Origin: Lacibacter sp. H407
GTDB taxonomy: Bacteria > Bacteroidota > Bacteroidia > Chitinophagales > Chitinophagaceae
Reading direction: 5' to 3'
Assembly: GCF_037892605.1 (NCBI RefSeq)
Contig: NZ_JBBKTU010000001.1
Span: forward strand, 620,001-684,000
DNA length: 64,000 nt
The number at the start of each line of letters is the position of its first letter. Position 1 is the first letter of the stretch. Of the stretch, positions 18,001-28,300 are shown piece by piece. Under the pieces are notes generated by a model. It saw only the letters and a list, made by a program, of their open reading frames with translations, searched no databases and was not told where the DNA came from. The translations under genes were made by a program, and so were the position numbers.

Positions 18001-18682
18001 TACTCAACCTTACAATCTGCGTTGTTGATGTAGCAACGTACCTGAACCATACTTCATACACCGGTGTAGCTATAGCACAACCAACCGGAATTGTACCGGT
18101 GCTGCTTGTTGCATAAAATAACGTTGAAGCGGTATTGTTACATGCAGTACTTGATGTTAAAAGGACAGATCCACTACATTCATCATTCGCCGGTGGCGCA
18201 ACCGGATGTGTAATACAAATATCTGCTCTGTAATTTCCTGTTCCGCCAAATGCACCATATTGTGATATACGTACATAATAGTTTGCACCAATCGTTAACC
18301 CTGCTTGTGTTAAAGCTGTGTGAGGAGATGACGAACAGGCAACAGATGTTAATGCACCACATGTGCCACTATAAAGCTGAATTCTCGGAGCAGTAATTCT
18401 TCCGCCAATATTGCTTAGTGTAATTGTATGCGAAGTTGATACTGCTGTAAAGCTATACCAATAATCATTGTATGTACCGGCAGCAGCACATCCCAAAGGA
18501 ATACCTGCACTTGCTGTAGCACTGCTTAAGTTAATATTTGTGTTATTGCAACCAGTTGATGAAGTAAGTGTAACGGCTGTTGCACATTCGTTCTGTGCAA
18601 ATATTTGTGTGAATGGAATGCTCAGAAAGGAGCATACTAAAAAAAACAGCCGGATCGATCTTGGGTACAACGATAGTTTCAT
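15071..18682 (-). CDS. T9SS surface protein, paralogue A (1203 aa, three N-terminal repeats)
   Basis: The signal peptide MKLSLYPRSIRLFFLVCSFL is followed by three repeats of about 140 residues beginning NECATAVTL, NDECSGSVLL and NDDCANAIQL. Each has the order paired Cys, DxWYSF-like strand, SGTCGxLTSxxC, TIGxxYYVRV and xxICI, which resembles pre-peptidase C-terminal (PPC)-like beta-sandwiches. Next is a SYVNITKQNGGGSIDVGD module, then a jelly-roll-like part with LRNNAPGGGGNDWAIDD, an Ig-like segment (YYEWERSTDGGNTW), a fibronectin-like part and a C-terminal type A sorting domain. The C-terminal ~750 residues are shared with the next two genes. No catalytic motif is seen; an adhesive or glycan-binding surface role is inferred. 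Confidence 0.85.
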   Translation of the reverse strand: MKLSLYPRSIRLFFLVCSFLSIPFTQIFAQNECATAVTLTSSTGCNNTNINLSSATASAGIPLGCAAAGTYNDYWYSFTAVSTSHTITLSNIGGRITAPRIQLYSGTCGALTSVACSSSPHTALTQAGLTIGANYYVRISQYGAFGGTGNYRADICITHPVAPPANDECSGSVLLTSSTACNNTASTLFYATSSTGTIPVGCAIATPVYEVWFRYVATSTTQIVRLSSLGSSLTSASTYVQMFSSSTGLCGGTLTSLGCSAASSALTVNSLTIGTTYYIRVFVSSNPVGITSAAYAFNICVQQSGGNDDCANAIQLTSGTTCNTVSGTLDGSTTSASLFGGSCGVANAADVWYSFVAQSTNPTVTFSNIGIPTGNPGGRRWAFQVLSGSCGSFSSLYCSENTNGGASISTTGLTIGTTYYVRVYSNQTTTPTSAWTFTLCVTDPATNYAVETAKSYVNITKQNGGGSIDVGDVLEIRTTMSLTGTATIDSLSFHDTLKTGAGFAYQSGTLAMRTNEGKVYGSMYTDAVGDDQAFAVGSGAGTDTIIRINFGANATLTRGGSAVGNTSRPRTAANNYLIMATYRVVINRGEGTRINFGGGSFRYREASTGVFRVVTFPRDSMIVYASPEVCPNAVSATNVIGDEFNGTFGTATGTSQHNRTPSANTNYVYRTFTSGTPNDNFYGITNNTAALGTVTDRLLPIPTTSGTNRVFTVWDISGDHTGAADEERGNPPCDAAQPVSPTNPCGYMMVFNAAYKTDTAFQFNVANACPNTYYEVSAWFKNVCYKCGQDSVGRGQWVASGYIPTATNDTAGVRPNIAIKVNNLDYYNTGDIRHQAAGVPRMSTTADTANRWVKRAFVYRTDATTTNFTLTLRNNAPGGGGNDWAIDDISFKTCSPTLQMTPNASQTFCENAQVDMRVFVESYYNMYQYYEWERSTDGGNTWGPAPEVTGAQTFSYTNVGNGYRDTVAYPSILATAMANGNRYRIRVATTAGGLSNSCAVFNSDETIVINVSNPTSCSVLPADLLKFNVQLQGETGVLTWKSKNENLRGYEVESSKDGLHFNYIGYVDARGNDGAEINYTFNDPTPVSGKVYYRLKMLGKVTGNNKFSNTLSVTLLHTEKMEISNLVNPFISKVNFQLTAFRNEEVQLQLTDALGNPIVNKKLMVSKGVNGISFDVPQHIAKGSYLLRVVSASGAIHRIIQKQ

Positions 18683-18835
18683 AGTGATTGTTACTTAGGA
18701 TAATGGTAAACCATTACAAAAATGAACAAATCCATTTAATCTACCTATAGTAGAACCTCTAAACTATACCGTAAAATCACGTATTTTATAACAGAAAAAC
18801 AGTTAGCGGATCAATTCCTCACGGAAAACGTGTGC

Positions 18836-18870
18836 AAATAAAAATCCAGCATACATAAAGTACACTGGAT
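18836..18870 (-). terminator. Rho-independent terminator after paralogue B
   Basis: An 11-bp stem (two G-T pairs) spans 18844-18870 with a 5-base loop. On the minus strand it is followed by TTTTTATTTG. It lies about 95 bases past the stop of the gene ending at 18964. Confidence 0.7.
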
Positions 18871-18963
18871 CCAAATTAGTTCAGTACAATATTTACGGTG
18901 CATTAACCGCACAAAATTTCTTTACTGATAAAGTTGAAAAAACATTTTCCCAAACTGACAACA

Positions 18964-21900
18964 CTATCGTTTTTGCACGGGCTTGTTAACGATACCATGT
19001 CTTGAAACAATTCGTACAATATAAGAGCCAGGCTGTAAGTTATCCGGAACATCAAGCATCATTGCGTTTGTTCCTTTACTTACAGCAAGTTTCTTTGTAA
19101 GGATAAACCGGCCTGTGGCATCAAGTAACTGAACATCGATCTGTTCCTTTTCTGCAACGATAACCTGGAATGACAATTTTGAAGCGATTGGATTTACAAG
19201 ATTACTTACATCAAATAACTTTGCCTGCCCCGGCTGTACAGTAAGTACGTTGCTGAATTTTGTTCCGCCTTGCACAGCAGATAAACGCAGGCGATAATAT
19301 ACTTTACCATACACAAGTTTAGTGTCGTTGAAAAAATATTGTTCCTCGTTAGACTGTGCCCCTTTTGCAGTCAGCATGCCAACTGAAGTGAAATTTCTAC
19401 CATCGGTACTACGTTCAACGGTATAGCCAATAAGATTCGCTTCCTGTTTTGCTTTCCAATGAAGTACAGCAAATTCGTTTTTCAACTGCACATTGAATTG
19501 AAGTATTTCAACAGGTAAAACTGCACAGGATGGTTGTACATTGATCGTAATGATATCAACATCGTTATACAAAGCACAGCTACCTGACGAGAGGTTTGTA
19601 GTTGATGTACCCACACGGATGCGATACTTATAACCATTGTATGTACTTGAGGCTATAAACGAAGGCAATGCTGCAGTATCTCTGTATTCTCCACTGTAAT
19701 TCGTAAATCCAAAGCTCTGCACGGAAGGGCTTTCTGGAGCAGATATCCAGGTTGTACCATTATCTGTACTACGCTCCCATTGATAATAATTATAGTTATC
19801 AAAGAAAGTAGAAACAGCAACTGAAATATCTACCTGGTTATTGTCACAATAGGTGGGTGAATTTGTTGGACGCATTGTTAATGTAGGTAAGCAGGTAGCA
19901 AAAGAAATATCATCCATTACCCAATCGTTACCACCACCACCCGGTGCATTATTTTTAATGGAGATAGTGAGCGCTGTTTGTCCAACACCTGTTTTGAATA
20001 CAAAACCTTTCTTCACCCATTGACCCCATGTACCAATATAATCCATGGTTCCTGTATTGTAATAGTCAATACCATTTATCTGGAATGTAAGATTTGGTTT
20101 TACACCCGATGAATCACCCGGTGCTGTTGGAATATAACTTGCATTCACTGTAACTCCTGAAGCTCCTGTACCGGTGCTATCAGAACCACATCGTTTACAT
20201 ACATTCCTGAACCATGCCGAGAATTCATAATAAGTATCCTCGCACAAGCCCGTAATATTTTGGTTATTGGCAATACTTAATTGATACGCCGCATTTACGG
20301 CCAGCATATAACCACCGCTTACACCATTTGCAGGTGCAGGGTTGCCAGCTAAGGGATCTGCGGCACCGGTATGATCACCAATAATATCCCACACGCCGAA
20401 AATACGATTGCCTGATGTTGTATTAGGACGGGCGACAGTTGGATCAGTTAATTGATTAGGGCTTAGATTTTTTGTGACGGAAAAATTACCATCCTGCGGG
20501 TTACTTGCCGCCAATGCCACAAAGTTATATCCTGATACAGTTCCGGGATTAGCTCCGTTAAGACTGGTTCCTGATCCAAAATCTCCACTACCTGCGTTTA
20601 CATTATTTGCACCGGTTGCATTTGAACATAAACCATAGTTAGGGTAAATGATAAAAGAAAGACTGTTTGGGTTATTTGTATAATCAACTGCACCAACCGA
20701 TGACAGCTGATTACGATACCGGACTGCTCCGGAACCATAGTTAACAATTGTATTGTATGCAATTGATGCATCAACCGTAACACGATACGTAACGATCACA
20801 AGCACCCCATTTCCACGTGGCCTGTGTGTGCCGGAATTATAATAACCTCCTGTTGCACTATCAATTCCTGTTGAATTAACTGAACTGGTAGGCATATTCG
20901 TTGTATCTCTTCCAAGATTGAATCGAACTGTTCTGTTAGAACCATCATACATACCAAAATCATCACCGGATGCATCAGTATAAGCAGCATACTGCTTGCC
21001 TTCGTTGGTCAATAATTTCAATGAGCCCGCCACATACGTTAAGTTAGAGGGAATCGTATCATTATAACGTGCTCTGAAAATTCGATTTGATCCATTATTA
21101 GCTACGTTTACAGAAACTCTTATTTCCAACACATCACCCGGAATAATTGTACCACCATTTGGTCTGGTGATATTAATAAAACTTTTACCTGTTGATACGT
21201 TAGCTGGCACTGTTGCCGCAGGTGTTGTAATACAGATATTAAATGTGCCATTACTTGTAATTGCGGATGAGCCTGCAGAATAAACCCTTACATAATAAAC
21301 AGCGCCGTTTGTTAAACTCATTGAAATACTTCCACTGGTACTGCAGAATAGTGAAGTTAAACTGCCGCATGTGCCTGAAAATAATTCCATATAGGCGCCG
21401 GATCCACTCAGGTTAGTTCCCAAGCCGCTTAACGTAATAGTAGTAGTGGGTGCAACTGTAGCTGTAAACATATACCATACATCATCATCAGAAACACCAC
21501 CGCATGAAGGCGCTGTAATTCCTGAATTAGTAGCACCAACCACGGTGCCTGCTGTATTTATACAGCTTACTCCCGGAATCAGATTAATTGCTCCTGCGCA
21601 ATTATCATTGGCTGGCGGCGAAACATGTGTAATACAAATATTATAACCACCTGTAGAGGTTAACGCTGTATTACCCATTGAGTAAACACGAATATAATAG
21701 GTAGCTCCTATTGTAAGCGAAGAGGATAAACTTAATGCTGAAGAAGTGCCAAAATTACAACCCAGCGATGTTAAGCTGCCGCAGGTACCCGAGAATAATT
21801 CCACAACAGTTCCGGAAGCAGCGAGATTTGTTTCAATACCGCTCAATGAAATAGTTGTGATAGATTGTACAGCAGTAAAACTATACCACACATCATCATC

Positions 21901-22530
21901 AGCCGTGCCACCACACGAAGGAACGGCGATGCCGGAACTGGTTCCTCCAATTACTGTACCTGCGATATTACTACAAGAAGTGTTTGAGGTTAGCGATGTT
22001 GCAGATGCACAATTATCATTTGCAGGTGGCGGAGCGGGATGAGTTATGCAAATTGAAAAACCTCTTCTGTTAGATGGGTTACCTGTTGTTGTACTTGTAG
22101 TATATACCCGCACATAATAAGTTGTGCTTACAGATAAGCCTGATACAACAAGACTTGTAGAAACGCTTTGACAACTGATTGATGTAAATGATCCGCAACT
22201 CCCGCTTAATATTTCAACAAATGTATTTGCACCGGAAAGATTCGAACCCAGACCACTTATGGTTATGGTTGTTGTTGATGACTGTGCAGAGAACCGATAC
22301 CAAACATCGTTTGTTGTTGTGTGAGAGCAACCGGCACCGCTGTTAGGGCCATCTTTTGTTGCATCTTGCAAATCTCCTATGGTTGTTGAGCACGCAATGC
22401 CTGAAGTCAGCAAAACAGAACTTCCACAAGTATTATTAGCTGCCTGCCCAAATGAAATAAATGGAATTGCTATAAGAGAAAGCAATAAAATAATTAGTCG
22501 AATTGACTTCAGATACAAATTTGGTTTCAT
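18964..22530 (-). CDS. T9SS surface protein, paralogue B (1188 aa, three N-terminal repeats)
   Basis: The ATG at 22530 (MKPNLYLKSIRLIILLLSLI) was chosen because its signal peptide aligns with paralogue A (MKLSLYPRSIRL); the longer start at 22563 adds 11 unrelated residues. Three PPC-like repeats begin NNTCGSSVLL, NDNCASATSL and NDNCAGAINL, each with a VWYSFTA or VWYMFTA strand and SGTCGSLTS. They are followed by the same large module as paralogue A: FINITRPNGGTIIPGDVLEI, then CEDTYYEFSAWFRNVCKRCG, then IKNNAPGGGGNDWVMDD, an Ig-like part, a fibronectin-like part and the sorting domain that ends KPVQKR. It probably arose with A by duplication. It is likely exported through T9SS and surface-bound. 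Confidence 0.85.
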   Translation of the reverse strand: MKPNLYLKSIRLIILLLSLIAIPFISFGQAANNTCGSSVLLTSGIACSTTIGDLQDATKDGPNSGAGCSHTTTNDVWYRFSAQSSTTTITISGLGSNLSGANTFVEILSGSCGSFTSISCQSVSTSLVVSGLSVSTTYYVRVYTTSTTTGNPSNRRGFSICITHPAPPPANDNCASATSLTSNTSCSNIAGTVIGGTSSGIAVPSCGGTADDDVWYSFTAVQSITTISLSGIETNLAASGTVVELFSGTCGSLTSLGCNFGTSSALSLSSSLTIGATYYIRVYSMGNTALTSTGGYNICITHVSPPANDNCAGAINLIPGVSCINTAGTVVGATNSGITAPSCGGVSDDDVWYMFTATVAPTTTITLSGLGTNLSGSGAYMELFSGTCGSLTSLFCSTSGSISMSLTNGAVYYVRVYSAGSSAITSNGTFNICITTPAATVPANVSTGKSFINITRPNGGTIIPGDVLEIRVSVNVANNGSNRIFRARYNDTIPSNLTYVAGSLKLLTNEGKQYAAYTDASGDDFGMYDGSNRTVRFNLGRDTTNMPTSSVNSTGIDSATGGYYNSGTHRPRGNGVLVIVTYRVTVDASIAYNTIVNYGSGAVRYRNQLSSVGAVDYTNNPNSLSFIIYPNYGLCSNATGANNVNAGSGDFGSGTSLNGANPGTVSGYNFVALAASNPQDGNFSVTKNLSPNQLTDPTVARPNTTSGNRIFGVWDIIGDHTGAADPLAGNPAPANGVSGGYMLAVNAAYQLSIANNQNITGLCEDTYYEFSAWFRNVCKRCGSDSTGTGASGVTVNASYIPTAPGDSSGVKPNLTFQINGIDYYNTGTMDYIGTWGQWVKKGFVFKTGVGQTALTISIKNNAPGGGGNDWVMDDISFATCLPTLTMRPTNSPTYCDNNQVDISVAVSTFFDNYNYYQWERSTDNGTTWISAPESPSVQSFGFTNYSGEYRDTAALPSFIASSTYNGYKYRIRVGTSTTNLSSGSCALYNDVDIITINVQPSCAVLPVEILQFNVQLKNEFAVLHWKAKQEANLIGYTVERSTDGRNFTSVGMLTAKGAQSNEEQYFFNDTKLVYGKVYYRLRLSAVQGGTKFSNVLTVQPGQAKLFDVSNLVNPIASKLSFQVIVAEKEQIDVQLLDATGRFILTKKLAVSKGTNAMMLDVPDNLQPGSYIVRIVSRHGIVNKPVQKR

Positions 22531-22671
22531 AGCTATTTGGATAGTATACGGACGACTTTCCAAAATTCAATCATAAATTCTTCGGAAGCAATAGTAAAAC
22601 TTCCCGATTATGACATTCTAACGAGAAGCCTCTATGAGCTCGTATTGGTTTACACTTAGTTGCGTCAGGAT

Positions 22672-25008
22672 TTAATTACCAATTAGTTTTTTCTGAATTG
22701 ATTTTCCCTCATACAATACCTGAAGAATATAGATACCCGAAGATGCATTGTCGTTTAGTTCAAGCTGAACTGTATTGATTCCGGCAGTTAATAGTTGTTT
22801 CCGTTCATGTGTTACTCTGCCGGTGATATCAATCAGTTGAATTGTTACAGGACGTTGTTTGTCGCTTGTAAAATCAATAAGTATGCGTTCATGAAAAGGG
22901 TTATTAAATACCTGCATATCCAATTCATATCCTTGCTGCGCTACAACAACTACTTTGCTGTATTTAACAGCACTTCCTGTGATCATTTTCACTCTGTAGT
23001 ATGTTCTTTGATGAGCAGCTACAGGATCATTCCACACATATCGTAACAGTAATGCTCCGTTAATTTTTCCTGTTTCTGCGTATTGCATTCCATTTTCACT
23101 TCGTTCAATACTATAAGAAGTATTTGGTTGTTCATCTGCAATATCCCAGATCAGTTTTGCATGACGATTAATGAGAGAGCTGTTTACTCTTATAAAACTT
23201 GCAGGCAATACGTCGCAAGTGGCATTTAATCCAAGTGAAATAACATCAGTGTTATTGTATGAAGCACAACTATTGTTACCTAAATTAGTGAGCGATGTGC
23301 CAACACGAATTCTGAAACGATGCCCACTATTTGAAGGATTGGCAATAAAGCTTGGGTACGCAACAGTATCAACATAATAAGGTGAATTATAAGTATAGCT
23401 GAAGGTTTGAGCACTCGGGGACATTGGTGCATTGTTCCAGGAAGCACCATTATCAATACTTCGTTCCCAACGATAATATTGATAGTTGCTGTAAAAAGAT
23501 TGTACAATTACTGACATGTCAACTTGCCCGTTATTACAATAAACAGGGTTATTTGATGGCCGCATATTCAATCCGGGTAAACAAGTTGAAAACGCAACAT
23601 CATCCATCACCCAATCATTACCACCACCACCGGGTGCATTATTACGAATGACAATATTTACAGATGTCTGACCCGGCGCTGTTCTAAATAAAAAACCCTT
23701 CTTAACCCATTGGCCATTGTAGTCAAGATTACCCGTTGTATAATAATCCATTCCATCAACCTGGAAAGTAAGATTAGGTAATACTCCTGCAGAATCATTT
23801 GTGTTAGGAACAACAGGAGCCATATAGTTTTTAAATCCTGTGGTTCCTGAACCTTTGCCCGAAGTATCACTGCTACACCTGCGGCATATATTTCTGAACC
23901 ATGCGGAAAACTCATAGTATGTATCCGGGCACAAACCACTTACTGTTTGCTGTACTGCATTATTAATACCGTAGGCAGCATTTACCACAGCCATGTAACC
24001 TCCGGGTTGTCCGGGTGTTGTTGCCGGATTGCCCGCCAACGGATCAGCTGCATTGGTATGATCGCCGATGATGTCCCATAAATTAAACTGACGGTTTGAA
24101 TTGGGATAAGCAAGACTTGCGTTGGTACTGCCGGTTGGGCTGGTGTTGTTAGCAACCGTAAACATGCTGTCGTTAGGTCCCGAAGTTGGTGCTGCAAACG
24201 CACGCCATTGGTACCCCGGCACTACCGTTCCCGCAGCAGGAACCGGGCTTAAATTTTGTGTAGAACCGCTCCCGAAATTTCCACCGTTACCTGTAATTGA
24301 ATTACCGCCTACAGTGCTGCAAACAGGAAGAGGATCTGTTACCATCACCGTCATTCGGTTTAAGTAGCGAACAACACTGGGCAATGTTGCTTCGCTCAAT
24401 GTATTGGCTGTTTTATATCGAAAAGCACCTCCGGCTATTGTAAAGGAATTACCGGCAGTTGTATTCACCGTTACTCTGTAAGTGATCATGATGATACATG
24501 TACCTCCAAAAAAACTCGGGCGACCTGTATTATAAATTCTGCAACCAGATGCTGCCGGAAGGATATCGATCGTATTGGGTGCAGCAACAGCATTGTATGC
24601 AGCGGTTTGCCCTCCAACTCTTGTAAGGCTGCCAACGTTTACACGTAACACGCCTCCATTATATCGTGCTTCATCATCCCCACCTGCATCGGTGAGTAAG
24701 CCCGTTGTCCGTAACGGCGTGCCATAATTCATTCCTTCATTCGTAGTAAAGCGGATTGAATTTGCAATGTAGGTGGTGCCTGTTGGAATTGTATCGTTGT
24801 ACCTCGCAAAATAAGCAGAACTGCCTGTTACAGCAATTACAGCACGTATCTCTAATTGATCACCATTTTGAATTGTACCACCTGTTGGCTTGCTGATGTT
24901 GATATAACTTTTTCCGGTTTGCACAGATTGTGCGATCGCTTTGTTACAAAAAGCCGAGACAAGTAAAATAAAAATAAGTTGATAAATAAGGAGTAGAGAT
25001 TTCTGCAT
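22672..25008 (-). CDS. T9SS surface protein, paralogue C (778 aa, no N-terminal repeats)
   Basis: The signal peptide MQKSLLLIYQLIFILLVSAF leads directly into the shared module: YINISKPTGGTIQNGDQLEI, TNEGMNYGTPL, CPDTYYEFSAWFRNICRRCS, then IRNNAPGGGGNDWVMDD, the Ig-like YYRWERSIDNGASW and a type A sorting domain that ends KKLIGN. It lacks the three PPC-like repeats of paralogues A and B, so it shows the minimal form of the module. The run of three paralogues in the same direction suggests tandem duplication with gain or loss of the repeat block. The paired Cys (FRNICRRCS, CLPGLNM) are conserved in all three. Function is unknown; a surface or matrix role is inferred. Confidence 0.83.
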   Translation of the reverse strand: MQKSLLLIYQLIFILLVSAFCNKAIAQSVQTGKSYINISKPTGGTIQNGDQLEIRAVIAVTGSSAYFARYNDTIPTGTTYIANSIRFTTNEGMNYGTPLRTTGLLTDAGGDDEARYNGGVLRVNVGSLTRVGGQTAAYNAVAAPNTIDILPAASGCRIYNTGRPSFFGGTCIIMITYRVTVNTTAGNSFTIAGGAFRYKTANTLSEATLPSVVRYLNRMTVMVTDPLPVCSTVGGNSITGNGGNFGSGSTQNLSPVPAAGTVVPGYQWRAFAAPTSGPNDSMFTVANNTSPTGSTNASLAYPNSNRQFNLWDIIGDHTNAADPLAGNPATTPGQPGGYMAVVNAAYGINNAVQQTVSGLCPDTYYEFSAWFRNICRRCSSDTSGKGSGTTGFKNYMAPVVPNTNDSAGVLPNLTFQVDGMDYYTTGNLDYNGQWVKKGFLFRTAPGQTSVNIVIRNNAPGGGGNDWVMDDVAFSTCLPGLNMRPSNNPVYCNNGQVDMSVIVQSFYSNYQYYRWERSIDNGASWNNAPMSPSAQTFSYTYNSPYYVDTVAYPSFIANPSNSGHRFRIRVGTSLTNLGNNSCASYNNTDVISLGLNATCDVLPASFIRVNSSLINRHAKLIWDIADEQPNTSYSIERSENGMQYAETGKINGALLLRYVWNDPVAAHQRTYYRVKMITGSAVKYSKVVVVAQQGYELDMQVFNNPFHERILIDFTSDKQRPVTIQLIDITGRVTHERKQLLTAGINTVQLELNDNASSGIYILQVLYEGKSIQKKLIGN

Positions 25009-25303
25009 AAGCTATCGGATTAAAAACAAATTCAATTAAAAAGGAATATAAAAGTAGGCTGCTGATCAATTCAAACCAAGATGAATAACTACGGTAACCT
25101 ATATGCAGTAATTGATGCATCTGTATTGTAGTTCATACGAAGTTTTGAAAAAGTAGTATTACAATTAATTACGCTGTTTGATGAACTGTAAAACTGCATC
25201 CTTTTCATTCCAGTATTTTCCGCATTTAATAAGGGGAATCTTCTATTGGCAGGCAAGTACAGTCATCCTACTTTTACAAAATCCAAACAATCCTCGTAAA
25301 ATC
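25009..25303. other. Divergent intergenic region between paralogue C and the dehydrogenase-fusion gene
   Basis: This 295-base A/T-rich stretch must hold the promoters of both flanking genes. TACTTTTA at 25269-25276 is one base off the TANNTTTG consensus and lies 27 bases before the ATG at 25304. Nothing else was recognised. Confidence 0.4.
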
Positions 25304-28300
25304 ATGAAACGTATCCTGTTCATTTCTTTCTTTTGTGCTATTTCATTTATTTCATATGCACAACCGGCTAACAACGATTGTGCCGGGGCCATTTCAGTAG
25401 TTGTCAACTCCGACGCAACATGCACGAGTACTACTTCGGGCACGACGATAGCAGCAACCCAAACTATAACTCGTTGTGCTGGCGGAACAACTGCTGATGA
25501 CGATGTTTGGTTTAATTTCATCGCAACTGCTAGTTCACATGTAATTACAATTACACCAAGTGGTGCATCTCCAATAACCAATATTGTACTTGAAGCATAT
25601 AGTGGCGATTGCTCAAGTTTGAGCTCATATGGATGTGTGAACAATACGAGCGGTTCTTCAAGTGAAACAACTACTTTGACAGGACTCACAAGTGGAGTAA
25701 CATATTATTTCAGAGTTTATAGCTCAGGTAATGGAAGTGGTCAAGGTACCTTTACTGCTTGCGTAAGTTTATTGCCGCCTCCCTCCAATGATGTTTGCAC
25801 AGGTGCAACAAACATCTCACCAGTAACAATCTGCGGTGCTACAACCAATCAAACATTATTGAATGCAACTACTACCGGTAGTCCAACCAACGGTGCAGGT
25901 ACAACAAGAGATGTTTGGTACACGTTTACAACACCAGCTAATATCAGAAACGTTCAAATTGCTGCTTCCAATTTTGGAGGAAGCCTCACTTCATCTAATA
26001 CATTTATTGAAGCATTTACTTCTTCCAGTTGTGCTGCGGGTGTATTTACCGGAACTTCTATTGGTACAACAGCAAGCGGCACTTCAAGTCTTTCATTGAC
26101 AAATCTTACACCAGCCACACAATATTATTTCAGGGTTTTTACAACCGGTACAGCCACTGGTGGTACAGCTGCCAATTGGGGATTCGACATCTGCGTTTCT
26201 TACACAGCAGTACCTTCAAACGATAACTGTGCAGGTGCACTTGTACTTACATCGGGTACAACCAATTCAACAGGATCTGTTTTAAATGCTGCTGCCAGTG
26301 GAACAACAGTTGGTTGTGCAACAGGAACGCCTGATGATGACGTTTGGTTCAGTTACACAACTGGAAGCACTCAAACTTATGCGAGTATTACTGTAACACC
26401 CGGTGCAACATTAAGTGCAAACGGAGCTATGATACAAGTGTACTCAGGCGCATGTGGCAGCTTGGCTAGTATTGCTTGTGGCCAAGGTGAATTAACGATA
26501 TCAAGTGGACTAGCTCCATCAACGCAATATTACATCAGAGTATATTCATCGTCTGCTTACTCAACTACTCCTGCTGCAGAATCAGTAGCGAATAATTTCA
26601 GCATTCTTGTATCGGCACCACCAACAAGTACGTCCATTACTTCCGGTAAAATGAATGAAGTTTACAGGCAAACCATCTTATCGGCGGCAAACGTGCTGGC
26701 CGACCCATGGGAAATAACTTACGGACCGGACAATTATTTGTGGGTTACAGAAGCGAAAGGTTATAAGCTCAACAGAATTCATCCTGTTACAGGTGCAAAA
26801 CAAGTAGTACTGGATGTTTCGCAGGGTAGTACTTTTTTGCCTGCGCCAGACCAAACATTTAATAGACAGTTTGATATTTCAGCCAATAACCCACAAGGAG
26901 GTTTTGCAGGCATGGCATTACATCCCAATTTTACCGGCGCATCCGGGGGTGAAAATTATGTGTATGTTTCGTATGTACACACCTGGAATGGCGGCATAGT
27001 CTATACAAACAGGATCGTTCGTTTCCTGTATAATCATAGTACCAACAAATTAGAATCACCTGTTTCCATTTGCGACACAATACCTGGCAGTGGTGATCAT
27101 AATTCGCAACGAATGATTATTGCACCGATGACACAGGGAGGTTCAGATTACTATTTATTTTATGCGGCAGGAGATATGGGTGCCGGGCAACAGTTTCCAA
27201 CTTCAGCAAACATAACCCGACCAATGAAGGCGCAGCATATTAATGCATACGAAGGAAAAATTTTACGCTTTGCATTGTCCGATACATGTTCAGGTACCGG
27301 TAATCAAAAATGGATCCCGGCGTCAAATCCCTATAATGATGTTGCTCCAATTGTTGGCAAAAGTGCAGTTTGGAGCATTGGAATACGAAATAACCAGGGC
27401 TTTGCTTATAATCCAGCATTAAATATTTTGTATGGTTCATCGCATGGCCCCTTCAGCGATGACGAAATAAATATCATTGAAGGCTTTAAGAATTATGGAC
27501 ATCCGATAGTGATAGGCTATGCAGCGGATGGCAATTATAATGGAACCACAACGCCGGGTTTGAGTACCAGCACTTCTGCAGGCGTATCCTTTGGATGGAC
27601 AGGTGGTTCATATACCGTTGATGGCCAAGCAGCAGCAGCATCAAGCGCTCCGCCTATTGGTAATGAAGTAACCAACATGAATACGATCAATGCAAGTGCT
27701 TCTTTATACGGAGCCTACAAAGATCCGCTCTTTACTGCCTATCCCGGAACCGGCGCAGGAACTGTTTCTTCTATTTGGAGTGCTGCAACCACACCTGGTA
27801 ATGCTGGCTGGCATTCAGAAGGGTGGTCTGGTTTAGATATTTACACACACACATTAATTCCCGGATGGAAAAACTCTTTACTTGCCGCTGGATTGAAATG
27901 GGGACGTACCATTCGATTAAAATTGAATGATGCCGGTACAGCTGTAATTCCTACAGCTGGAGCCGATACAGTTACTTATTTTCAAAGTACAAACCGATAC
28001 AGAGACATTGCCTTTGCGCCAAATGGGAAAGAAATTTTTCTTTCTATGGATCGTTCAAGCGCTGCATCAGCAGCAACTGTTGGCAATCCCGTAGCTACAG
28101 TCAGTGCCTGTGCGGGTTGTGTAATAAAATATGAGTTCCTTGGTTACAATCCAACAGGTGCGTCACCTTTTCCAAGCAGCATCCCAACAAGCATCCCAAT
28201 TGATTCAAGCACAAGTGCAGGATGTGTTACCGCAACTGCAGTAACCATCAATGCTTCTAATGGTAATAACAATTTATGGGTACCTATTACAGGCCCTAAC

